NCBI GenBank assembly: GCA_014380255.1
Contig: JACMKG010000110.1
Coordinates: forward strand, 1-5,182
DNA: 5,182 bases
Source of the DNA: Prolixibacteraceae bacterium
Lineage (GTDB): Bacteria > Bacteroidota > Bacteroidia > Bacteroidales > Prolixibacteraceae
Direction: 5' to 3'
Under the pieces are notes generated by a model, which made no database searches, was not told the DNA's origin, and saw only the letters and a program-made list of their open reading frames with translations. This document shows, in pieces, positions 1 through 5,182 of this stretch (position 1 is its first letter; every line of letters begins with the position of its first letter). A program made the translations under genes and the position numbers.

Positions 1-1172
1 AACCACAATCCAAGTCGGGAAACAGATACTCCACCCAATCCATATTGCTCTATTTTCTCCACATACTTATAAGCTTCACCAATGTTGCGATAGGTTTCCA
101 AATCCATTTCTCCAGAAGGATGCAACTGATCGCCAAAATTACAGGCCGCCCCGTTGGCAATCATTGCAGCAGCTTCGTATTTAATTGCACTGGCATCTTT
201 GAAACCACCAAACTCGCCCCAGGCTTTATGAAACTTGCCACTCATAGCCACTACTTTGCTTCCGTTTCCTAAATGGAACTTCGCTTCAATAGGCAATTTG
301 TCGTAACCACCCCAAGTGGTAGGCAAATCCTCAAGTTCCTGCTGAGTGTTCAATTCATACAATTTCTCCTTGAATACCTCCGAATTATTTACATGCGGAG
401 TTGCATTGAAAAACACCGTGGCATCCGGATGATATTTAGATATAAGCTGCCGAAGTTCCTTCATGTGTTCTTTCGAGGCAAGAGACATGCTTCGCTCTAC
501 TGCCACATCATCATTGACATTAATCCCTTCCTTTTTATATCTATCCATACAATTTTCACAATAACAGCGAGGGAGAATATGGTACATATCGAACCAGAAT
601 CCATCAGTTTGATATTTCCTGCATATTTCTTCTACTTGCTTCAGTATATTTTGATGATATGAACCTCCCGGAAGCCAACAAAGAGTTCTCCACGAGTTAA
701 ATGGTCGTTCGGTCGAATCACTTGCAAAAAAATCAACATTGAGCGCGATAAATGAGCCATCTTTATTGCGGGCGCACCATTCAGGATGATTAATGGCATC
801 GTTGGTTGACCAGCCTACAATGTAATAGATGGGGCATTTTACACCGATTTCATGACAAGCTTCAATTTGTGCTCCCAGTAAATCAAATTTCAGGTTTGGA
901 TGCATCGTGCCTACGTTGGTTGGATAATAACTCCAACTATGGCAGCACTTGGCAAACACATTGATTTGATTGACATGGCCGATTTTTAATGCCTCTTGAA
1001 ATTGCTTTTTATTGAATTTGACACCCACTTCAGGAATAAATTCGGAGGTGTGAAAATCCAAATGAACCTGACGGGAATGTAGTGGTTCGTTTAAATTGCG
1101 CTGTATCAACTGGCCAAAGCCAGTTATGCTAAGGAATAAAAGCGGTAAAAGGAGTTTGTATTTCATGTTCAT
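1..1172 (-). CDS. Secreted GHL6/GH151-like glycoside hydrolase, putative alpha-L-fucosidase (3' end off window)
   Basis: This gene is open through the left edge; 390 codons are visible and the C-terminus is missing. Residues 1-20 look like a Sec signal peptide (MNMKYK, then LLLPLLFLSI), with cleavage likely between GFG and Q21. The rest reads as a TIM-barrel hydrolase. Family-like motifs are HLDFHTSEFIP (37-47), VFAKCCHSWSYYPT (72-85), DGFWFD (190-195), a CYCENC cysteine cluster (203-208), WGEFGGFK (318-325) and GDQLHPSG (347-354). From family knowledge, these resemble the hypothetical glycosyl hydrolase 6 group (GHL6), which overlaps CAZy GH151 alpha-L-fucosidases. D195 is my candidate nucleophile; E279 or E281 are possible acid/base residues by inference only. 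The missing part would be expected to hold a GH42-type trimerisation domain. Two in-frame ATGs exist (1172 and 1166); either gives an intact signal peptide, and an in-frame TAA at 1200-1202 blocks further extension. It lies 101 bp after the GH38 gene. The family call is fairly firm; fucose specificity is not. Confidence 0.82.
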   Translation of the reverse strand, partial: MNMKYKLLLPLLFLSITGFGQLIQRNLNEPLHSRQVHLDFHTSEFIPEVGVKFNKKQFQEALKIGHVNQINVFAKCCHSWSYYPTNVGTMHPNLKFDLLGAQIEACHEIGVKCPIYYIVGWSTNDAINHPEWCARNKDGSFIALNVDFFASDSTERPFNSWRTLCWLPGGSYHQNILKQVEEICRKYQTDGFWFDMYHILPRCYCENCMDRYKKEGINVNDDVAVERSMSLASKEHMKELRQLISKYHPDATVFFNATPHVNNSEVFKEKLYELNTQQELEDLPTTWGGYDKLPIEAKFHLGNGSKVVAMSGKFHKAWGEFGGFKDASAIKYEAAAMIANGAACNFGDQLHPSGEMDLETYRNIGEAYKYVEKIEQYGLGGVSVSRLGLW

Positions 1173-1216
1173 CTGAATAATTTTATACGGCTTGGGTCTT
1201 TAAAGTCTTTACTCAT
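1169..1216 (-). CDS. Possible 15-codon ORF overlapping the downstream start by ATGA
   Basis: ATG at 1216 opens a frame encoding MSKDFKDPSRIKLFR. Its TGA (1169-1171) overlaps the ATG (1170-1172) of the GHL6/GH151-like gene in an ATGA arrangement. Such overlaps are typical of translational coupling. The peptide is highly basic and resembles nothing I recognise. A chance ORF of this size is common, so confidence in real coding is low. Confidence 0.12.
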   Translation of the reverse strand: MSKDFKDPSRIKLFR

Positions 1217-1273
1217 CTTTGCTATTTTAATTTTTCCTCAACTCTTCATATATTTTAAGTGGAAGGAATGACC
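1173..1273. other. Short AT-rich spacer between the GH38 and GHL6/GH151-like genes
   Basis: This 101-bp gap on the minus strand carries no TAnnTTTG-type -7 element and no GC-rich stem with a T run. The lack of both, together with the shared orientation, favours co-transcription of the two flanking genes. It contains a 15-codon open frame that overlaps the downstream start codon (1169-1216). Confidence 0.6.
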
Positions 1274-4216
1274 TTACCATACTGTTTTTAAGGTAACAAA
1301 TCCGTGGGCCGGTATCGTAATTTCATTGGTTACTCTTGCTCCGGGTATTTCTTCGGTATCGCAGAAATTTAACGATTTGGGATTACCGGCAGGCCATTCC
1401 AGTTTTATCGTTTCATCTTTTGATGAAACGGAGCGCAACCGAAGGATCATTGTTTTATTTTCGACAGTAGATTTTAAAATGGAAACCGTTATCGCCGGAG
1501 AACCATTTACCGAAACTAGCGGCTTTGAAATCGCATTGTTGTTGGCGGCAAGGGCTACTAATGGCTGGGCCTGTTCGATCCCAAACCGGTTAACGTTTGC
1601 TGCATCGTAGGCTCCGTGTGGCAAGATGCGGTACCGAAAGGTTACCGGTCCCTCCTGCGTTAATGGAAAGTTGGTAAACCAATGGTTGTTCATTACCCAT
1701 GAATATACTGTGGGACTAGGGTCAAGCTTTTTGATCCATGGTTTTCTTTCTCCTCCCCAATCACCGGTCAGGTTGGCAGTCATCGCACCACTCTCGAACA
1801 AGGGGGCATCCAGCGAACACCATGTAATGCCGTCTTTGTCGTTTGAGATATCGAGCCAACGCTGAACGGTAAGCCAGTTCCGGTTTGCGGCAGGCCACTG
1901 ATCCTTTTCTACTTCCATAATCCCCCAGGGGATATCAACCCTGATGGTGGCATTGGGAATATCGAACCCAAACCCAAAATGAATACCATCTTTGGCAATT
2001 AACGGCAGCTTATCTACTGTATTTGAAATTTCAACCCATTGCACCCCTTCGACCAACCTGACAGACCGTGAGACGGAACGGCATCCCCTTGCTTTGGAGT
2101 CGATACGTAATTCAACAATTAGCGGACCGTTTTCGGTTGATGTAATCACTTGCATTGAATCGGCGTAGGCATTATCATTGTCGCCAGCCATCCACCGGAA
2201 GGCATTCAAACCACCGTTTACTTTGCCGTCAACCATATTGCGTCCCGATACTCGATTGGTGAGCCTGGTAATATTGCCGGTCAAAGGATCAACAGAAACG
2301 GTCAAATATTTATTTTCCAGCGTAGTCCCATTCAATTTACACCCATCGGTAAGAGTACTATTTCCTTTTACAACCCGGTAATGACGGGAACTGAACGCTG
2401 GAACATCCGATGCCAGAAAAGCCAGCTCGCCCGTTGAAAGTCTTTGAGAAAGAACTTCTTTGCCTTCGTCATCGGTTACCCGATCTCCGGGCATACTTTC
2501 TGATCTGGCAAGAGTTACCAGTCCGTCGTGTGACCACGATTGTGTATTGAACACAACCACCCCACCATTCGAAGGACCTTCAACGGGTCCAAGAGCCCCT
2601 GACGACTTATCTGTTGCAGGAGCCAGTGCTTCATCCAGTAAAGTTTGAGTACGGTCCTCTGCTTCGCGGAAATACGATTGCTTGACTTTCCAGATTGCAT
2701 CCTGGAAATATGGTTCCGATGGATTTTCAGCACAAAAGGTGTGTTCAGATCCAAGAGCAATGTAACGCCAAGCCTCATCAAAACTAGTCCGTGGCATTGG
2801 TGTGCCAGGATGAAGCATGGTCCAGAGTGTTTCTGCCTGAATCAGCCGCTCTTTTACATTCCGGTTAATTGCAGTGAGCCGGGCTGCTGTACCTAAACCA
2901 TCTGTCCAGTATTCGGAATAATCACCTTTAACTATTGGAAGTTTATCGCCGTAATTCTCGTCTATCATTTTCATAATATCTGTACCTCCTGCTATTTCAA
3001 GGCGCGGAAAGGCATACTCCTCGTTCCATTTTTTAACTGCATCTGAGAGGTCGGCATCGATCAGGGAGTTGTCCCACAGCGACCATGAAACCACATAAAA
3101 ATCATACGGATAGTCAGGGTGCTCGCGCTTCAATAATGCCTCCAGAAAATTCACATTGGCACTGTCTGTTTTAATGATGGGCGGAATTTTGGTTACATTA
3201 CGCTGCCCGAACCAGGGTCTGCCGGTTTCCTTCCCTTTGTTCATACTGCCGCTATTTCCGTAAACGCCTGGCTGAAAAAAAAGCACTTTAGATTTACCAT
3301 CAGGGCCGATCCACCAAAATGGTTTTTCATCGATGCTATGACTATTCCCGCCACGTACGTAGTTTGGCCACGACATGATATATCGGATACCTTGTTGGGC
3401 CATTACAGGAACTAGACCCCACGACATACCTGGAATATCCATTTGCTGCAATGTCTTAATTGGTACGCCAGTGAGCTTTTGTATCTCCCGGCTGAAACGA
3501 AAAACCTGAAACATTTCTTCATCGTTGCAAACGCTGGTATTTAGGTTCAGATAGCTGGCATCCAGACATAAATACCCTTTCTTAACAGCATCGATTACCT
3601 TTTCCTGTTGCTTGGGAGTTGCACTTTGCCAATATCTTTCCAAAGGCCACATGACTTCCGGATTCCACTTGTATTTTGAGCCATCCTGATAGTTTTTGGT
3701 CGCTTCGCCAAGCTTTATACCTTCATCGATATTTCGTTTGTGCAGAAATTCAACATTTTCCTGGGTGTTTGAGTAGCCAATATCCACATGAGAATGGGAA
3801 TAGATGTAAACTTTCCAATGGCGCAGAGTGGGAACTGCAATGTCTTTTTTAATTGTGCCGGAGCCATGCTTTAAGATCAGTCTAACCTGTGCGTCCTGTT
3901 TGACGCCTATGTATTCGGGCAGCAGAATGGTGCACGATGAACGGCCTTCAGCCAGGGAAGCCACTTCTGTGGTTTCCATAAATCCTTTGCCCCTAATCTC
4001 AATCAGTGCATTCCCGAAAAGTTTTTCTCCGGTAAAATTGACCATAACTTCCCGTCCGGGCTTGCCATCAGACCTGTAACGATAAAAGGGGGAAATGGTG
4101 CACGTAATATCACCCGAAAAAATTCCTTGACTGTTCAAGTGGAAATTTAACTTTCTATTTTCACATGAAGCATGAAGGCTTACAAGTAACCATATAATAA
4201 GATTGATTTTTCTCAT
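1274..4216 (-). CDS. Exported GH38-type alpha-mannosidase-like glycoside hydrolase
   Basis: The gene is complete, 980 residues. Residues 1-18 form an export signal (MRKINLIIWLLVSLHASC). C18 could be lipidated, but His at -3 makes the lipobox poor, so lipoprotein or soluble secretion are both possible. Residues ~20-130 are a probable beta-rich extra domain. The GH38 barrel starts near 133: HSHVDIGYS (141-149) supplies His143 and Asp145 as likely metal ligands, and QQMDIPGMSWG (257-267) supplies Asp260 as likely nucleophile. The middle helical domain follows, with GSEHTFCAENP (489-499) placing His492 where the last metal ligand is expected. The C-terminal beta domains run from GGVVVFNTQSW (551-561), include DPLTGNITRL (643-652), and continue to the end. 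GH38 enzymes remove alpha-mannose with retention using a divalent metal; activity here is inferred. The Trp of HxDxGW is Tyr148, and His492 is followed by Thr rather than Asp, so specificity may differ from classical mannosidases. The start is fixed by the signal peptide and an upstream in-frame TAA (4223-4225). Confidence 0.9.
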   Translation of the reverse strand: MRKINLIIWLLVSLHASCENRKLNFHLNSQGIFSGDITCTISPFYRYRSDGKPGREVMVNFTGEKLFGNALIEIRGKGFMETTEVASLAEGRSSCTILLPEYIGVKQDAQVRLILKHGSGTIKKDIAVPTLRHWKVYIYSHSHVDIGYSNTQENVEFLHKRNIDEGIKLGEATKNYQDGSKYKWNPEVMWPLERYWQSATPKQQEKVIDAVKKGYLCLDASYLNLNTSVCNDEEMFQVFRFSREIQKLTGVPIKTLQQMDIPGMSWGLVPVMAQQGIRYIMSWPNYVRGGNSHSIDEKPFWWIGPDGKSKVLFFQPGVYGNSGSMNKGKETGRPWFGQRNVTKIPPIIKTDSANVNFLEALLKREHPDYPYDFYVVSWSLWDNSLIDADLSDAVKKWNEEYAFPRLEIAGGTDIMKMIDENYGDKLPIVKGDYSEYWTDGLGTAARLTAINRNVKERLIQAETLWTMLHPGTPMPRTSFDEAWRYIALGSEHTFCAENPSEPYFQDAIWKVKQSYFREAEDRTQTLLDEALAPATDKSSGALGPVEGPSNGGVVVFNTQSWSHDGLVTLARSESMPGDRVTDDEGKEVLSQRLSTGELAFLASDVPAFSSRHYRVVKGNSTLTDGCKLNGTTLENKYLTVSVDPLTGNITRLTNRVSGRNMVDGKVNGGLNAFRWMAGDNDNAYADSMQVITSTENGPLIVELRIDSKARGCRSVSRSVRLVEGVQWVEISNTVDKLPLIAKDGIHFGFGFDIPNATIRVDIPWGIMEVEKDQWPAANRNWLTVQRWLDISNDKDGITWCSLDAPLFESGAMTANLTGDWGGERKPWIKKLDPSPTVYSWVMNNHWFTNFPLTQEGPVTFRYRILPHGAYDAANVNRFGIEQAQPLVALAANNNAISKPLVSVNGSPAITVSILKSTVENKTMILRLRSVSSKDETIKLEWPAGNPKSLNFCDTEEIPGARVTNEITIPAHGFVTLKTVW

Positions 4217-4222
4217 CTGTGT

Positions 4223-4243
4223 TTAGTTTCTTTTAGTTGTCAT
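4223..4243 (-). CDS. Possible 6-codon minigene just before the GH38 start
   Basis: ATG at 4243 encodes MTTKRN and then TAA, ending six bases before the GH38 start codon and in the same frame. On the minus strand AAGGA lies six bases before this ATG, which is good Shine-Dalgarno-like spacing, whereas the GH38 ATG has none. Translation here could deliver ribosomes to the GH38 start by termination and reinitiation. Shine-Dalgarno sequences matter little in most Bacteroidota, so this remains speculative. Confidence 0.12.
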   Translation of the reverse strand: MTTKRN

Positions 4244-4253
4244 GCTGAATCCT

Positions 4254-4295
4254 TTATATTATGCTGAAAAAAAAATGATGTTGTATTTTTTTCAT
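4254..4295 (-). CDS. Possible 13-codon leader ORF upstream of the GH38 gene
   Basis: On the minus strand ATG at 4295 opens a frame encoding MKKIQHHFFFSII followed by TAA. It has two lysines followed by a hydrophobic stretch, which superficially resembles the start of a signal peptide. It sits across the A/T inverted repeat, and low-complexity A and T tracts automatically yield Lys and Phe codons, so coding potential is doubtful. There is no convincing ribosome-binding site. It is recorded because it lies in the leader of an exported enzyme; it is more likely chance than a gene. Confidence 0.1.
   Translation of the reverse strand: MKKIQHHFFFSII
4265..4294. repeat. A/T-tract inverted repeat in the GH38 leader
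   Basis: TGAAAAAAA (from 4265) and TTTTTTTCA (ending 4294) are perfect 9-bp inverted arms around a 12-base centre. On the transcribed (minus) strand this would give an A-tract pairing with a T-tract about 50-80 nt before the GH38 start. It abuts and shares two bases with a CATTG-CTT-CAATG hairpin at 4293-4305. The paired arms are nearly all A-T, so the structure is thermodynamically weak. It may be a poor terminator, a leader element or simply chance in an AT-rich gap. Confidence 0.35.
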
Positions 4296-4431
4296 TGCTT
4301 CAATGGGCTTTATAGATTAGTGGCTGTTTTTTTAACCTCAACATATCCTGAATTTTCCGGGAAGAGTCTAAGAAACAATGTTCCTCAAAGTCAAGCGCCT
4401 GTTCATAATTAGAAAAATCATTGGGGGTATC

Positions 4432-5182
4432 TCATTGTTTGCTATTTATTCCGAAGAAAATAATTTTCGCCTCAGCCTTATCAAATGAAACCTTGATAAC
4501 TGCATATCCATCTTTGTCGAATGTCAGATCAACACCCTTGGTTGACCAGTATTTCTGATTGGGTTTACTTTTGGAGACATATTCGTAGCTTCCCCTGTGG
4601 CTAGAAAACACTACCATTGCTCCATTCCCATTCTCCTTGTTAATCTTTTCATATACTTCAGGACTTCCGCCTACCGCCCCATCGCGAATAATTGTTGCTT
4701 TGGTAATATCATCGCGAATCTGTTTGTAATAGGCCAATGATTCATGAAAGAAGCCAACACCTTCCGGAGATATTTTCAGCAAATCGCCCCAGATTCCATT
4801 TTGGCCTAGAATTAATGATCCAACTGCAATTGACTGATTTTCATACGGATCATCAGGCAAATAATGGGTCAGGAATAAAACCGAAGGAATCCATTTATCG
4901 AAAGTGAGCGGAGTGCGGCAAATCCAGCTCCGGGCAGCTCCGGGGTAAAAGAAAATGTTCCAGTTGTCTTTGTCCGGATTAATCGGAACATCATAATTTT
5001 GGTAATACGGGCCATTGTTGATCAGGAAATATTTTCCTGAAGCCAGAAATCCCAAACCCACCGATCTTCCTCCTTCGGTAATATCGAAATCGACTATGGC
5101 ATCGGGATAAACGGAACAGAGCTTGTCAACCACATAATTCATTGACCGGCCCAGCTCGAAGGCATAGCAATCAGAGCGTTCC
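4432..5182 (-). CDS. C-terminal part of a TIM-barrel glycoside hydrolase, alpha-galactosidase-like (5' end off window)
   Basis: The frame is open through the right edge: 13 codons (starting ERSDCYAFELGRS) precede the first ATG at 5142 without a stop. That ATG is therefore an internal Met, and 249 C-terminal residues are visible. Numbered from the first visible residue, an AIVDFDITEGGRSVG stretch (28-42) is followed by GKYFLINNGPYY (49-60), then an Arg-containing ARSWICRTPL segment, a GQNGIWGDLLKIS strand-helix, and a lysine- and glycine-rich C-terminal beta region ending GINSKQ. This order (late barrel strands, a 'YK.IR' helix, then a small beta sandwich) resembles clan GH-D proteins such as GH36/GH27 alpha-galactosidases, and similar TIM-barrel proteins of Bacteroidota. 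The catalytic nucleophile is probably off-window, so activity cannot be judged; the Asp/Glu of DFDITEGGR are candidates for an active-site strand. It could instead belong to an unclassified glycosidase family. It is the first gene of the three in transcription order here, 215 bp before the GH38 start. Confidence 0.6.
   Translation of the reverse strand, partial: ERSDCYAFELGRSMNYVVDKLCSVYPDAIVDFDITEGGRSVGLGFLASGKYFLINNGPYYQNYDVPINPDKDNWNIFFYPGAARSWICRTPLTFDKWIPSVLFLTHYLPDDPYENQSIAVGSLILGQNGIWGDLLKISPEGVGFFHESLAYYKQIRDDITKATIIRDGAVGGSPEVYEKINKENGNGAMVVFSSHRGSYEYVSKSKPNQKYWSTKGVDLTFDKDGYAVIKVSFDKAEAKIIFFGINSKQ

Larger units (their letters stand above)
4217..4431. other. AT-rich spacer between the alpha-galactosidase-like and GH38 genes
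   Basis: This 215-bp non-coding gap separates two genes on the minus strand. On that strand I find no match to the Bacteroidota -7 element TAnnTTTG. No classical terminator (GC-rich stem followed directly by a T run) is evident either. It contains an A/T inverted repeat (4265-4294), a 5-bp hairpin with a 3-base loop (4293-4305) and two tiny open frames. The size leaves room for an internal promoter or a processing site, but the sequence does not prove one. A purine-rich AAGGA (minus strand, just upstream of 4243) precedes a tiny ORF; the GH38 gene itself has no clear Shine-Dalgarno, as is usual in Bacteroidota. Confidence 0.6.

Noticed and set aside
45..662. Two plus-strand open frames (75 and 129 codons).
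   Set aside because: They lie wholly antisense to the GHL6/GH151-like gene, whose minus-strand frame is continuous and has recognisable family motifs. The plus-strand translations match nothing I know.
1195..1212. GTCTTT occurring twice, separated by AAA, considered as an operator repeat.
   Set aside because: It is too short and low in complexity to distinguish from chance in an AT-rich spacer.
1326..2896. Several plus-strand open frames of 62-94 codons, and an 88-codon minus-strand frame at 2515-2781.
   Set aside because: All fall inside the GH38 coding region in other frames and have no domain-like features; they are shadows of the real gene.
3828..4079. Plus-strand open frame of 83 codons.
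   Set aside because: It is antisense to the N-terminal domain of the GH38 protein, with no recognisable motif.
4366..4388. Weak hairpin (GGAAC-ATT-GTTTC core on the minus strand) after the alpha-galactosidase-like gene, considered as a terminator.
   Set aside because: The stem needs G-T wobble pairs and is not followed by a T run, so it does not meet the pattern of an intrinsic terminator.
5140..5142. ATG at 5142 as the start of a complete 236-residue gene.
   Set aside because: The frame continues upstream to the window edge with protein-like sequence (ERSDCYAFELGRS), so this Met is internal and the gene is truncated by the window.

Overview
The window looks like part of a Bacteroidota carbohydrate-degradation cluster. 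The evidence is three co-oriented glycoside-hydrolase-type genes, AT-rich spacers, no clear Shine-Dalgarno sequences at the two visible starts, and export signals on the two proteins whose N-termini are visible. No SusC/SusD pair, regulator, sulfatase, tRNA, rRNA, CRISPR array or mobile element is visible, so the label 'polysaccharide utilisation locus' is an inference. A genus cannot be named from this sequence.

All three genes lie on the minus strand and are transcribed from high to low coordinates. First (4432-5182) is the C-terminal ~249 residues of a probable TIM-barrel glycosidase resembling alpha-galactosidase-type enzymes; its N-terminus is off the right edge. After a 215-bp AT-rich spacer comes a complete 980-residue GH38-type alpha-mannosidase-like protein (1274-4216). 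After a 101-bp spacer comes the first 390 residues of a GHL6/GH151-like enzyme, a family that includes alpha-L-fucosidases (1-1172); its C-terminus is off the left edge. Almost everything outside these genes is the two spacers. The larger one holds an A/T inverted repeat and two tiny reading frames. The smaller one holds a 15-codon frame that overlaps the downstream start codon in an ATGA arrangement.

The gene products would act as exported exo-glycosidases that could together trim a heteroglycan carrying mannose, fucose and possibly galactose. The substrate cannot be deduced from this window. The most notable point is the GH38 protein: it keeps the presumed metal-binding and nucleophile residues but has a Tyr in place of the usual Trp in the H-x-D-x-G-W motif and an EHTF sequence where classical enzymes have HHD, and it carries an extra ~130-residue N-terminal region. 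I see a plausible glycan-degradation operon with a divergent GH38, and no sign of a wholly new type of system.
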